Shown here piece by piece: positions 23,990-33,617 of a stretch of 64,000 bases of DNA. The stretch is from Fibrobacter sp. (GTDB lineage Bacteria; Fibrobacterota; Fibrobacteria; Fibrobacterales; Fibrobacteraceae). The number at the start of each line of letters is the position of its first letter. Positions within the stretch are counted from its first letter, which is position 1. The notes beneath the pieces are model-generated. The model saw only the letters and a list, made by a program, of their open reading frames with translations. It was not told where the DNA came from and made no database searches. The stretch spans positions 1-64,000 of the forward strand of contig JAKSIG010000012.1 of assembly GCA_024398955.1 (NCBI GenBank), given 5' to 3'. Made by a program: the position numbers and the translations under genes.

Positions 23990-25432
23990 ATGACACTCAG
24001 CGAACTCCAAAAGATTATTGAATGTGGCGAAACCAGCAAAGTCCAATTCAAACAAGAATTCACCAGTCAAAAGCAGATCGCATCAGAAATGATTGCCTTT
24101 GCCAATTCAAAAGGTGGAATAATCATCTTCGGGGTAAAAGATAAGACCGGAATAGTCACCGGATTATCAGCAAAAGAAGTTCAGCAAGTTTCCATTGATT
24201 TGGGAAATGCGGCTACAGAACAGGTTCGTCCCGCCATATATCTAACTACCGAAATCATCGAGATCAAAAAGAAGTCCTATGTCCTTATAGCACACATCAA
24301 TGAAGGCGTAAATAAGCCATACAAGGACCTTAACGGGATAATGTGGGTAAAACAAGCTGCAGACAAACGCAAGCTAACCGAGAACAGCGAGATACTATCT
24401 CTTTTCCAGGATTCCCAAATGTACAAACCCGAAACTGCAGCCGTTCCGGGAACATCCATCAAGGACTTCGAAACCACCTACATCAATGAATTTTTTCAAA
24501 AAGTCTACGAAAAAGACAAAGAGGATTTCGGCAAGCCTCTTAAAAATATCTTAACAAGCCTCTGCGCAATGAGAGAGTCCGGGGAGGCAACCCAGGCCGG
24601 ACTATTATTTTTTGGACGCAACCCGCAAAAATATCTAAAAACTTTTAAAATAAAAGCTGTTGCCTTTTACGGAAATGACATTGGCGATACCGAATATCAG
24701 GACAGCAGAGACATCGAAGGAACAATCCCCTTCATGTACAAAGAAGCCCTTGCATTTTTAAAGGCGAATTTAAAGCACAAACAAAAAGGACAGAGCTTCA
24801 ACTCCACCGGCATCCTTGAAATTTCAGAAATCGCTTTAGAAGAAATTTTGCAAAATGCGCTGGTACACATGGATTTACTGCAACCATCATCAATAAAAGT
24901 ATTAGTTTTCAAGAATCGTGTAGAAATCATTAACCCAGGTTCCCTTTGCAACGGGCTCACTATAGACGCCGTGAAAATGGGTGTTTCAAGTTCACGCAAC
25001 CCAACAATCGCCAACCTGTGTTCAAAAATTCTTGTTTACAGAGGACTCGGTTCAGGAATTATACGAGCCAGCAAAGAATGCCCAAACATAGAATTTATCA
25101 ACCAACCCGATGTATCCCAATTCAAGGTTATCATCTGGAGAACCGACGATAAACCGACGATAAATGGCATTGCGACAGGAAAAACCGATGACAAACCGAC
25201 GATAAACGGCATTACGGCTGAGAAAACCGACGATAAACCGACGATAAATGATATTGAGGCTATGATTGTTGATTTTCTGAAGCAAAATGGCACCTCAACA
25301 TCCAAAGCTATCGCGAACCACATCGGAAAGAAAATCACGCAAACAAAAACCTACCTACAACGACTAAAGGAAGTTAACATTGTTGACTTCAATGGCGAAA
25401 ACAAAAACCGAACCTATTCGCTAAAGAAATAA
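23990..25432 (+). CDS. AlbA_2 (AAA_4) DNA-binding domain protein / putative transcriptional regulator
   Basis: 480 residues. The N-terminal AlbA_2 domain (about 1-125) has ETSKVQFKQEF, MIAFANSKGGIIIFGVKD and AADKRKLTENSEI. The central region (about 150-380) resembles the ATP-binding C-terminal part of this group, with ALVHMDLLQPSSIKVLVFKNRVEIINPGSL split over two motifs and RGLGSGIIRA. Then come three 14-residue TDDKPTINGI repeats and a C-terminal winged helix (MIVDFLKQNGTSTSKAIANH). The GT2 gene follows after 1 nt, so this regulator and a glycosyltransferase share a transcript. The DNA target is unknown. Confidence 0.85.
   Translation: MTLSELQKIIECGETSKVQFKQEFTSQKQIASEMIAFANSKGGIIIFGVKDKTGIVTGLSAKEVQQVSIDLGNAATEQVRPAIYLTTEIIEIKKKSYVLIAHINEGVNKPYKDLNGIMWVKQAADKRKLTENSEILSLFQDSQMYKPETAAVPGTSIKDFETTYINEFFQKVYEKDKEDFGKPLKNILTSLCAMRESGEATQAGLLFFGRNPQKYLKTFKIKAVAFYGNDIGDTEYQDSRDIEGTIPFMYKEALAFLKANLKHKQKGQSFNSTGILEISEIALEEILQNALVHMDLLQPSSIKVLVFKNRVEIINPGSLCNGLTIDAVKMGVSSSRNPTIANLCSKILVYRGLGSGIIRASKECPNIEFINQPDVSQFKVIIWRTDDKPTINGIATGKTDDKPTINGITAEKTDDKPTINDIEAMIVDFLKQNGTSTSKAIANHIGKKITQTKTYLQRLKEVNIVDFNGENKNRTYSLKK
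25142..25260 (+). repeat. Three 42-bp tandem repeats in the AlbA_2 gene
   Basis: Units start at 25142, 25184 and 25226 (the last partial), each encoding TDDKPTINGI plus four residues. Within each unit CCGACGATAAA is itself duplicated. The repeats fall at the same linker (after FKVIIWR) where the remnant at 23528 has its own short tandem repeat. Confidence 0.85.
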
Positions 25433-25433
25433 A

Positions 25434-26369
25434 ATGGATACCCCTTTAATATCCGTCATTGTTCCGATTTACAAGGTTGAGCCATACCTTAGACGATGCT
25501 TAGACAGCATCGTCAACCAGACTTATACAAACTTGGAAATCATTCTCGTTGATGATGGAAGCCCTGATGGTTGTCCAGCAATTTGCGACGAGTACGCAGC
25601 AAAGGACAATCGCATTGTCGTGATTCATAAGGAAAACGGAGGGCTATCTGATGCACGGAATGCGGGGTTGGATATTTGCAAAGGGGAATACATTTCTTTT
25701 GTGGACAGCGACGATTGGATAGAGAAGAACTATATCGAGCATCTACTGACACTAATCAAAAACGAACACGCCGATATAGCAATAGCAAATCACCAACTTA
25801 TTTGTACAAATGGATTTATTGAATATAAGGGAGTGTTTAACAATAAAATTTTTCATCATTCTAAATTCATGAAAGAATTAATCATAAACGCTCCCATTCA
25901 GTTCATTGTCGCATGGGGGAAATTATATAAACGAGAAATATTCAATGACGTAAGATTTCCCATCAAAAAGATTCATGAAGACCAATACACCAGCTATCGT
26001 CTTTTTTACAACGCTCACAAAATCGTCACAACAAAAAAAATACTCTATAATTATTTAAAGAGACCCGATTCCATAATGTCTCAAATCAGGACTATTGACT
26101 ATACCCCCATTGAGGAAGAGCAAGCATCTTTTTTTAAGAAAAAATCCAAAAATAAGTTAGCTTATGTGTTATACCAACGACTTTTTTGGAGAAGTTTTAA
26201 ACATTGCCTCATAGAAAGCAAAGACTGTTATAAAACATCATTTTATCTTGGAGAACTTTTTTCATTAAGAAAATTCTATGATATCCGCCCCTATATATTG
26301 AAATTCTTCTACAAAAACACCCATTATTACATGCAATGCAAAAAAATAAAAGATTATCTTTCAAAATAA
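25434..26369 (+). CDS. Family 2 glycosyltransferase
   Basis: 311 residues. GT-A fold: ISVIVPIYKVEPYLRRCLDS, LVDDGSPDG (nucleotide-sugar Asp), KENGGLSDARNAG and FVDSDDW (the DxD-type metal site) cover residues 7-103. The C-terminal half is AT-rich and less conserved (RVSEDQ-type acceptor region KKIHEDQYTSYRLFY). No membrane span. It transfers a sugar to the growing repeat unit; donor and acceptor cannot be read from sequence. It overlaps the convergent 26354-28363 gene by 16 nt. Confidence 0.92.
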   Translation: MDTPLISVIVPIYKVEPYLRRCLDSIVNQTYTNLEIILVDDGSPDGCPAICDEYAAKDNRIVVIHKENGGLSDARNAGLDICKGEYISFVDSDDWIEKNYIEHLLTLIKNEHADIAIANHQLICTNGFIEYKGVFNNKIFHHSKFMKELIINAPIQFIVAWGKLYKREIFNDVRFPIKKIHEDQYTSYRLFYNAHKIVTTKKILYNYLKRPDSIMSQIRTIDYTPIEEEQASFFKKKSKNKLAYVLYQRLFWRSFKHCLIESKDCYKTSFYLGELFSLRKFYDIRPYILKFFYKNTHYYMQCKKIKDYLSK

Positions 26370-28363
26370 TCCCTAATTTTAGCATAATCAAGATAAATAG
26401 GCACAACAGACTCCGTTTGACTATGCAAGGTCCAAGCAGGAATCGGTTGGTACAGCGGAACTTTTTTCCAAGCTAAATTAACGGATTCATCCTCAGTCAC
26501 CTTGGGCCATTTTATGAATTTCATGAAATGGTCTTTATTCTTTTTGACAACATCCACATAAGTAGCAAACGTACATGTTGTTTTGTCAATTTTCAGAAAG
26601 TGTCCTGTCTTCGTAACACAACATTCTGTATAGACTCTATTGTCAACATATCGATCAGGATAATCATCTGGCATAATGGCAATCTGACAGTCGTTATAGC
26701 AAGAGAGTTGGCTTAAATTCCGATTTAACAGAGTAAGCACATCATCCCGTAAAAAAAGATAATCATCCTCTAAGAAATAAACCTGTTCTCCATTAGAAAA
26801 AGTTGTGGCCAGATCAATACACTCACAAAACGATTTAGCATTACCAATTTGCTCATAGCGTTTCATAACCACGCTAGGAAAATTTTCCTCAACAAAAGAG
26901 ACAATGTCCTCACTACAGTTATCCGCAACGCAGTATAACTTCAACGTTCCCTTAAATGACTCAACATTCCTCTTCAGGGATAATAAGCATTTTTTTATTA
27001 ACTGATTTTTTGAAACATCAAAACATCTTTTATTTCCATTTGAAATTGATACAGAATCACACATTCTATAAACAATGTTTAAAGGAGCTACATCACAAAC
27101 ATCTTTTTGCATAGAATTCACGAGACTTGAAGCAGTTTTTTCCCATGAAAACATTTTGGCTCGATTCAAGCCTTTACAAACCATCTCTTTGCGGAAAATG
27201 CTATTGTAATAATATTTTTCGTAGGAGGCAATATGTTGTTCATCGCTATCGCTATCAATTAGCAACCCAGCGTCGCCAACAACTTCCGGCAAAGACGAAT
27301 TATTTCCCACAATCACAGGACAGCCACACTGCATAGCTTCTAAAGGAGGCAAACCAAACCCCTCATACAAACTAGTATAGACAAACCATTCCGCCCCTGA
27401 ATATAAGGTCGGCAAATCTTCATCATCTACGTAACCAATACGGTAAAGAACATTCTTCACATCCAAATCATCTAATTCATTTTTCAACAAGTTGATAAAC
27501 GAATCCCAGTGTCCACCACCCATAACCCAAACCAAATCAGAAATATCATTCTTCCGTACAAATTGAATAAATGTTCTCACAGCACGAATCAAGTTTTTAC
27601 GCGGTTCCAAAGTGCATAAACTAAACACATATTTTTTTCCTTTGGGAATACCATATTTTGATTTTACGCATTCTTGAAGATTAGCATCACATTTGTTAAC
27701 AAAATTTTCACCAGCAGCCAAATGAGCAACGGACATTTGACGTTCATTCAATTCAGGGAAAAACCTTTGGAAATCAGACTTTGTACGAGAGGATATACAA
27801 AAGAAATGGGAGTTTCGTCCATAATCCTTCATAAATTTCGAATAAAACTTCCACCATCCCTTCTGATCACACCACGAAAAGAGTGCTGGGATTGCATCGT
27901 AGAGAACAAAACACTTTTTTATTTTTTTTTCTGAAATAAAATGAGGGACAATTCCCGGAACAGGAGCAAGAAATATATCCGCACGCCGCAAAGCATCTTC
28001 TGTATAATGTTTGTTTCGAATTTCAAACAATTCTCTAGAAATCACAATTCCCAACGAAAAAAATTTTCGAATCAAGCTCTTGTTTAAGAATCGTCGATGA
28101 AGGTTCCAGCACAAATGATTAAAGCGAGCAATCCATCCCTTACTTTCAACAATGTTTAAACATTTAATATTTGGGAACAGCTCCTTTTTTACACGTTCCC
28201 AATCATAACCATTTACTGGAGATACATACAAGTAAATGTTAACATCGTTCCTTTGTATTAACGCCAAGAGAATATTATACGCAGCAAAGAACAAGCCACT
28301 TCTACGCCAGTCCTTATTCAAACTCTCCATAAAAATTGTAGCATCAAACACAATGTTTAGCAT
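26354..28363 (-). CDS. Two-domain glycosyltransferase: GT4 fused to a GT2-like C-terminal domain
   Basis: 669 residues. Residues 1-420 are a GT4 (GT-B fold) enzyme: [30 protein letters not shown] and [17 protein letters not shown] (the E-x7-E donor site). After a linker, residues about 440-669 form a second domain with [32 protein letters not shown] (acidic DD site) and [11 protein letters not shown], consistent with a GT-A-type transferase. The next gene upstream (28357-29604) is GT4 only. The two enzymes likely add successive sugars in one polypeptide. The start overlaps the preceding gene by 7 nt. Confidence 0.87.
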   Translation of the reverse strand: MLNIVFDATIFMESLNKDWRRSGLFFAAYNILLALIQRNDVNIYLYVSPVNGYDWERVKKELFPNIKCLNIVESKGWIARFNHLCWNLHRRFLNKSLIRKFFSLGIVISRELFEIRNKHYTEDALRRADIFLAPVPGIVPHFISEKKIKKCFVLYDAIPALFSWCDQKGWWKFYSKFMKDYGRNSHFFCISSRTKSDFQRFFPELNERQMSVAHLAAGENFVNKCDANLQECVKSKYGIPKGKKYVFSLCTLEPRKNLIRAVRTFIQFVRKNDISDLVWVMGGGHWDSFINLLKNELDDLDVKNVLYRIGYVDDEDLPTLYSGAEWFVYTSLYEGFGLPPLEAMQCGCPVIVGNNSSLPEVVGDAGLLIDSDSDEQHIASYEKYYYNSIFRKEMVCKGLNRAKMFSWEKTASSLVNSMQKDVCDVAPLNIVYRMCDSVSISNGNKRCFDVSKNQLIKKCLLSLKRNVESFKGTLKLYCVADNCSEDIVSFVEENFPSVVMKRYEQIGNAKSFCECIDLATTFSNGEQVYFLEDDYLFLRDDVLTLLNRNLSQLSCYNDCQIAIMPDDYPDRYVDNRVYTECCVTKTGHFLKIDKTTCTFATYVDVVKKNKDHFMKFIKWPKVTEDESVNLAWKKVPLYQPIPAWTLHSQTESVVPIYLDYAKIRDYFER

Positions 28364-29604
28364 TCAAAAGCCTCTCTTTTCATGACTTCCAAAATCAAAT
28401 CCGTCGTTTTTTTCCAGGAAAAACGTTTTGAACGTTCCAAGCCTTCCAATGATTTTAATTTACGAAAAGATTCATTAAAATAATATTTTTCATAAGCAGC
28501 AATATGTTGTTCATCACTATTCCAATCAATCATTACTCCCGCATCTCCAACAACTTCTGGCAAAGATGAATTATTACTAGTTATAACGGGACACCCACAT
28601 TGCATAGCCTCTAATGGAGGTAAACCAAATCCTTCATATTGGCTAGTATAAACAAACCACTCCGCACCACTATATAAGATAGGAAGATCAGCATCATCAA
28701 CATATCCTGCACGAATAAAAAGATCTTTGCAAATGCTAAGATCTTCGATTTCTTTATTGAACTGTTCTATAAAACTTTCCCAGTGTCCCCCTCCAAGAAC
28801 CCACACCAAATCCAACACATCATTCTTTTTCACAAATTGCAAAAAAGTTCTTAAAGTTCGAATTAAATTTTTTCTCGGTTCAAGAGTACATAGGCTAAAG
28901 ACATATCTTTTATTCGCAGGGATTCCATATTTTTTTCGAACAGTTTTTATTAGAAAAGCATCGCAAACATGTTTAAAGTTCAAATTTGCAGCCAAATGAT
29001 TAACTAAGGAGTTACCATCATTCACAAAGGGGTAAACATTCTTATAGTCTCTAAAAGAATTTTGCGAGACAAAGAAGAAAAAATCCTTATCACTGCAGCT
29101 ACGCCTTACTTTTTCTAAAAACAAGAAAGATTTGTCCCGATAATATTCAGGAAACTTATACGGAATTGCATCATGCAGCAAAAGATACCTCTTCAACAAG
29201 TCTTGCTTGGCAGTCCAAGCAGGGAACTCAAAGACAGGTGAAAAATACGTCCCTTGCAGTTTTACTTCATTCTTCTTCACGAAAAGACAACACTTCTGTA
29301 TTAAAGAACTTGTCCAAAATGGTAATGACGAATTGATTTTTCTTGACAAAGCCACAAGGAACAAAAAGATCTTATTTGCTTTTTTACTTTCAAACAATAT
29401 GTCTACACCTGGGAAAAATTCATTTCTCAGATGAATTCCATCAACAAATCTTGCCGGAGAAAAATAAAGAATAACACGAACATCTGACCGCTTCAAAATT
29501 TCCTTAAAAATGTTCATTGCTGCAAAAAAAACTCCACTTCTTTCAGAATTTTTTCTATAAACATTTGTAAGAATTGTTCCGTCATAAACCACAGTCAGCA
29601 TCAT
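28357..29604 (-). CDS. Family 4 glycosyltransferase
   Basis: 415 residues, GT-B fold. [54 protein letters not shown] and [20 protein letters not shown] are nearly identical to those of the flanking genes at 26354 and 29632, showing tandem duplication. The N-terminal halves, which bind the acceptor, are more divergent ([20 protein letters not shown]). No membrane span. Starts with ATG-ATG. Same-strand neighbours overlap or are closely spaced, so this is one operon from about 34.8 kb down to 26.4 kb. Confidence 0.93.
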   Translation of the reverse strand: MMLTVVYDGTILTNVYRKNSERSGVFFAAMNIFKEILKRSDVRVILYFSPARFVDGIHLRNEFFPGVDILFESKKANKIFLFLVALSRKINSSLPFWTSSLIQKCCLFVKKNEVKLQGTYFSPVFEFPAWTAKQDLLKRYLLLHDAIPYKFPEYYRDKSFLFLEKVRRSCSDKDFFFFVSQNSFRDYKNVYPFVNDGNSLVNHLAANLNFKHVCDAFLIKTVRKKYGIPANKRYVFSLCTLEPRKNLIRTLRTFLQFVKKNDVLDLVWVLGGGHWESFIEQFNKEIEDLSICKDLFIRAGYVDDADLPILYSGAEWFVYTSQYEGFGLPPLEAMQCGCPVITSNNSSLPEVVGDAGVMIDWNSDEQHIAAYEKYYFNESFRKLKSLEGLERSKRFSWKKTTDLILEVMKREAFEC

Positions 29605-29631
29605 TTAGTCTCTCAATCAAGTACAACCCTA

Positions 29632-30924
29632 TTAAGATCCAATAATCTCAACAATTTGTCCAACCGTTTTTTTCCAAGAAAACAATTTAGCTCTTTCAAG
29701 TCCTTTCCTTGAATATTCTTCACGTAATGCATCATTGAAATAATACTTTTCATACGCAGCAACATGCTGTTCATCACTATTCCAATCAATCATGATTCCA
29801 GCATCTCCAACAACCTCCGGCAAAGAAGAACAATTACTTGTAATTACAGGACAACCGCACTGCATAGCCTCTAAAGGCGGCAAGCCAAAACCTTCATATT
29901 GACTGGTAAAAACAAACCATTCCGCATAGGAATAAAAGATTGGAAGATCCTCATCATCCACATAACCGGCACGAACTACATACTTGTCAAACGCATCAGG
30001 TTTATCTAACGATTTCTTCATCAATTTTTCAAATTTATTCCACGTGCCCCCTCCTAAAACAAAAACTAAATCACATACATTATTTTTTTCCGCAAAGGAT
30101 ATGAAAGTTCTAACAGCTCTAACAAGATTCTTACGAGGTTCCAACGTACATAAACTAAAGATAAACTTCTTGTCTTTTGGTAAATGGTACTTTTCCTTCA
30201 ATTTTGTCAAAGCAACTGTAGAACGTATCGATCTAAATTGTTCGCTCGCAGCCAACAATGTGACATGCACCTTGTTCGCGTCAAGCTGAGGAAATATTTC
30301 ACAAAAATCCTTCTTGGCATCTTGAGAAATTGCAAAATATGAATCTTGTGAATTAAGATTCTTAATCAGTTTCGCAAACCAGCCGAATTTCTTTTGAGAT
30401 TCATATTCCTTTATTTTAAAAGGAATAACGTCATACAAGACGGTATACTTTTTTATGCGGTTTTGCTTTCGCAAATACCACGGAGCAACGGTCAGCGGAG
30501 AAAATAAAGTAGAAAAGCCATTTGAACGAAATAGAAAACTCCATTTACAAAATAAAGTATCATACAATAATGCACTCGTCAAACTCATCAAAGTAAGCAA
30601 AATTCTCAAGGGAGACACGCTAAAAATTTTCTTTCGTAATTTTCCAATCGTAAGCAGCAAAGAATAAATAAATCGAGAGCCAAGTCTTGCCTTATAAAGA
30701 TTTTTCTGTTCAGGAAATTTTCTTTTAATCAAATTATCCAAACCAGCGCTTTTGCTAGGATTGGTAAATAGAGTAACATCAACGTCCGCTCGTAGAACAA
30801 GTTCTTTTAATACATTAAGAGCGACAAAATAAATTCCGCTACGGCATCCATTATCATACTCACCATCCACAAGGATGGTCGCATCATACAGTAAGTTAAT
30901 TTTTTTATTTACCATAAACAACAA
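29632..30924 (-). CDS. Family 4 glycosyltransferase
   Basis: 430 residues. The third paralogue of the set: [56 protein letters not shown] and [20 protein letters not shown]. The N-terminal half carries an extra hydrophobic stretch ([17 protein letters not shown], about 105-121) that the other two lack, possibly for membrane association. An ATG at 30912 ([15 protein letters not shown]) is an alternative start. Confidence 0.93.
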   Translation of the reverse strand: MLFMVNKKINLLYDATILVDGEYDNGCRSGIYFVALNVLKELVLRADVDVTLFTNPSKSAGLDNLIKRKFPEQKNLYKARLGSRFIYSLLLTIGKLRKKIFSVSPLRILLTLMSLTSALLYDTLFCKWSFLFRSNGFSTLFSPLTVAPWYLRKQNRIKKYTVLYDVIPFKIKEYESQKKFGWFAKLIKNLNSQDSYFAISQDAKKDFCEIFPQLDANKVHVTLLAASEQFRSIRSTVALTKLKEKYHLPKDKKFIFSLCTLEPRKNLVRAVRTFISFAEKNNVCDLVFVLGGGTWNKFEKLMKKSLDKPDAFDKYVVRAGYVDDEDLPIFYSYAEWFVFTSQYEGFGLPPLEAMQCGCPVITSNCSSLPEVVGDAGIMIDWNSDEQHVAAYEKYYFNDALREEYSRKGLERAKLFSWKKTVGQIVEIIGS

Positions 30925-30928
30925 AATA

Positions 30929-31657
30929 TCAAGTTGACAATTTATCGCAAAGGTTTAATTTCATTTTCAGGGAAAATAATGTAGCAATGAGCAAACCAGC
31001 TATGCTACCATACTTTCTTGAATAAGCCACTCTAATCCTAAAATATTCTCTCTGATAATCTGAAAACCAATTACCATCAAAATGATGTATTGTATAGCTA
31101 TTCTTTGTTAAAGACAGTTTTCCAGTGCGATTATCTTTTGGAGAAAAATACTCTGCAGGGAAAACAGCAACATCCCTATGCTTTTCAAGAACATTTTTTA
31201 ATATCACCGGAATAGCAATAGAAGGATTATTAATTTGCTTAGCATCAAACTTTTTCCCATTATACCAGTCTAGAGACTTCCCAATCCAACTCATTTGGCA
31301 TTCAGCCCCCATAACCGCAGCTTCGATAACATTCTTATGAGATTCCCGACCCAAAAAATATGGCAGATTCAACAAATCATCAAAAGATTTAATAACTTCT
31401 ACATCACAGTCCAAATAAATGCCGCCATAATTATACAACGCATACAGACGTACATAATCTGCAGCGAAAGCCCATTTTTTCGCAGCAACAGCAGATTCAA
31501 TCCACACATTATTTATTTGTTTGATTTTAGGTAGATTCCAAAAAACAAACTCATAATCAGGCAAATGAATCTTCCATGAATCCATACACTTTCGAACCAG
31601 TTCAGGGAAAGGCTCATTGCTTAGCCAACAATAGTGTATTATTTTCGGAATTGCCAT
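30929..31657 (-). CDS. GT32-family glycosyltransferase (DXD, Och1-like)
   Basis: 242 residues from the ATG at 31657 (MAIPKIIHYCWLSNEPFPEL), chosen by alignment with the paralogue encoded next to it. AADYVRLYALYNYGGIYLDC is followed by DVEV, giving the DxD metal-binding motif of GT32 enzymes. FLGRESHKNVIEAAVMGAEC and IHHFDGNWFSDYQREYFRIR follow. Such enzymes add a hexose to capsular or O-antigen chains. It overlaps the upstream paralogue's 3' end by 19 nt, so the two are translated in tandem. Confidence 0.9.
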   Translation of the reverse strand: MAIPKIIHYCWLSNEPFPELVRKCMDSWKIHLPDYEFVFWNLPKIKQINNVWIESAVAAKKWAFAADYVRLYALYNYGGIYLDCDVEVIKSFDDLLNLPYFLGRESHKNVIEAAVMGAECQMSWIGKSLDWYNGKKFDAKQINNPSIAIPVILKNVLEKHRDVAVFPAEYFSPKDNRTGKLSLTKNSYTIHHFDGNWFSDYQREYFRIRVAYSRKYGSIAGLLIATLFSLKMKLNLCDKLST

Positions 31658-32451
31658 TTTTTTACCTGAAACAAAGAAGTCATTTTTTGCCTGCAACGAG
31701 AAAAAGTCTCTCTAAAACTGTTATACCGCAGATTCACATAAATAGCATAAACAGTGGAAAGAAAAGTTCCAAATGATTCTCCAAACTTTTTACAAAGTTT
31801 TATGCGCATTTCCACATGCTTTCGTTGTGCCCAGGAATACCAGGAACCATTAAAATGATGCACTGAATACGTTTCCGCATTAGCCTCCACAATCTGTGTT
31901 CTTGTATTTTTAGGGCTAAAATAATGCATCGGCAACAATTCATCCAATACACCAATTTCATTTAAAGCCTCTGCCATAATATGTGGCAAAACTGTTGTAT
32001 CTACGACATTCTCACTTATTCTAAAATTGCGACCTTCATAATAGTCCAAGCACTTCTTTATAACAGGATGCTTAGGTTCCGCACCAAACGTCGCAGCCTC
32101 CACTATATGAGAAGCATCAATCCTATCAGGAGTATGTTCCTTTCCAAAGAAGTAGGGTCTATCCAAAAGACTATCAAAAGACTTCAAGACTTCCACATCG
32201 CTATCAAGATATATTCCACCAAAATTATACAAAGCGTAAAGGCGAATATAGTCCGCCGCAAAGGCCCACTTCTTAGCCTCACAAGCCTGTTCTACCCAAG
32301 GCACCGAGTGAATATCAAAACAATTCTTATCCCAAAGTCTTATTTCGTAATCCGGAAGTTTATCTTTCCAACTCTGGATACATCTTTGTACCAGATCCGG
32401 GTAGGGATCTCCGCTAAGCCAACAGAAATGAATAATCTTGGGTATAGACAT
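31639..32451 (-). CDS. GT32-family glycosyltransferase, paralogue
   Basis: 270 residues. MSIPKIIHFCWLSGDPYPDL, AADYIRLYALYNFGGIYLDS then DVEV (DxD), FFGKEHTPDRIDASHIVEAA and VHHFNGSWYSWAQRK mirror the neighbouring gene. Differences concentrate in the middle third (acceptor side). The C-terminal 40 residues are basic (FSRCRQKMTSLFQVKKWQFRK region) and could sit on the inner-membrane surface. Same operon as the GT4 genes. Confidence 0.9.
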   Translation of the reverse strand: MSIPKIIHFCWLSGDPYPDLVQRCIQSWKDKLPDYEIRLWDKNCFDIHSVPWVEQACEAKKWAFAADYIRLYALYNFGGIYLDSDVEVLKSFDSLLDRPYFFGKEHTPDRIDASHIVEAATFGAEPKHPVIKKCLDYYEGRNFRISENVVDTTVLPHIMAEALNEIGVLDELLPMHYFSPKNTRTQIVEANAETYSVHHFNGSWYSWAQRKHVEMRIKLCKKFGESFGTFLSTVYAIYVNLRYNSFRETFSRCRQKMTSLFQVKKWQFRK

Positions 32452-32466
32452 ATTACAAAAGAAAGT

Positions 32467-33594
32467 CTAAACCTCTTCCCACTTCTGGCTCTTGGCAGAC
32501 TTTGCAGCAGCTTCCATCATGGCCAGGCCTTCCTGAGATGTTTTCAAGTCACAAACATATTTGCTGGTATAGCTGCCTGTTGCAAAATACTGTTCCAGAC
32601 AATCCGCAATGTCCCGATAATAATTGGCAAAAGCTTCGATAAAGCCAGCCGGGTGCCCCGCCTTAAAACGGTTGTAGCGTTGCTGATTTGCAACTTTTAC
32701 ATTCCCGGTACGATCACGCAGATACACACTACCATAGCGATCACAGGTCTTCAATGTTTCTGGTTCCAGCTGGAACCATTCAGCACTACCTTCGCTACCA
32801 TACACACGAACACGGAGACCATTACGATTTCCAAGGGCAGTTTTGCTGAACCAGATTTGTGCACGAACATTATTGGTGTACTGAACAAGAGCCCCAACAT
32901 TATCCACAATCTGCGGGAACAATCCAAATGTCGCTTCGTCGGCCACAATGCGGGTCGGGCGTTCGCCGGTCAAGAAGTAAACCATATTATGTAGGTGGCT
33001 TCCCAAATCCAACGAAATTTTAGGAATCACAGTATCCTTCAGGCGCCAAGCCTGTGGTTTAGGCGGTTCGTCATTGGCGCCAAGACGCATAAAGCCTTCC
33101 TGCGGCATTTCTACCTGAACCTGCTGAATTGTACCCAGCTTACCATCTTCAATGAACTGCTTCAGTTCACGAACCATGGGGTACCCAGTATAATTGTAGG
33201 TGGTGCAGAAGAAACCTTTCGTTTCTTCTACCGCTTTTGCGATTACATTACCTTCTGCAACGCTTGTTGCCAGGGACTTTTCGCAAATTACAGGAAAGCC
33301 AGCCTTCAATGCGGCGACCACAATTTCTTCGTGCAAATCTGTGGGGGCAAGAACGACGACCGCATCCAACTTACCCTTTTCAGCAGAAAGCAAATCCTTA
33401 TAATTTCCGTAAACTCTATCAGCAGAAACGCCCCATGCCTCGGCAGTCTGACGATTTATATCTTCATGTGTACTAAATGCTCCAGCAACTAACTTGAAGC
33501 AACCATCCATCTGGCTCGCCGCCTTATGAACTTCACCAATTGCTGAATTAACGCCACCACCGATAAACGCAATACTGTAGGGATTTTTCTGCAT
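32467..33594 (-). CDS. Gfo/Idh/MocA-family NAD(P)-dependent sugar oxidoreductase
   Basis: 375 residues. The Rossmann domain opens AFIGGGVNSAIGEVHKAASQ. LDAVVVLAPTDLHEEIVVAA and VICEKSLATSVAEG (the EKP-type motif, here EKS) follow. The C-terminal substrate domain has ISLDLGSHLHNMVYF with the family's conserved His. It probably oxidises or epimerises a nucleotide-linked or acid sugar made in this locus. The ATG is 6 nt after a TATATT box (33601-33606) with no Shine-Dalgarno sequence. Confidence 0.93.
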   Translation of the reverse strand: MQKNPYSIAFIGGGVNSAIGEVHKAASQMDGCFKLVAGAFSTHEDINRQTAEAWGVSADRVYGNYKDLLSAEKGKLDAVVVLAPTDLHEEIVVAALKAGFPVICEKSLATSVAEGNVIAKAVEETKGFFCTTYNYTGYPMVRELKQFIEDGKLGTIQQVQVEMPQEGFMRLGANDEPPKPQAWRLKDTVIPKISLDLGSHLHNMVYFLTGERPTRIVADEATFGLFPQIVDNVGALVQYTNNVRAQIWFSKTALGNRNGLRVRVYGSEGSAEWFQLEPETLKTCDRYGSVYLRDRTGNVKVANQQRYNRFKAGHPAGFIEAFANYYRDIADCLEQYFATGSYTSKYVCDLKTSQEGLAMMEAAAKSAKSQKWEEV

Positions 33595-33606
33595 AGATTC
33601 AATATA
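33595..33606 (-). promoter_or_regulatory. TATATT box 6 nt before the 33594 start
   Basis: On the minus strand TTTATATTGAATCT precedes the ATG. Leaderless initiation is likely. Confidence 0.5.
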
Positions 33607-33617
33607 AATAAATGTGG

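Noticed and set aside
25142-25260. CRISPR-like array
   Set aside because: 42-bp contiguous coding repeats without unique spacers.
31981-32994. 337-codon plus-strand frame across the GT32 and oxidoreductase genes
   Set aside because: Crosses a gene boundary and mirrors two well-supported minus-strand genes.
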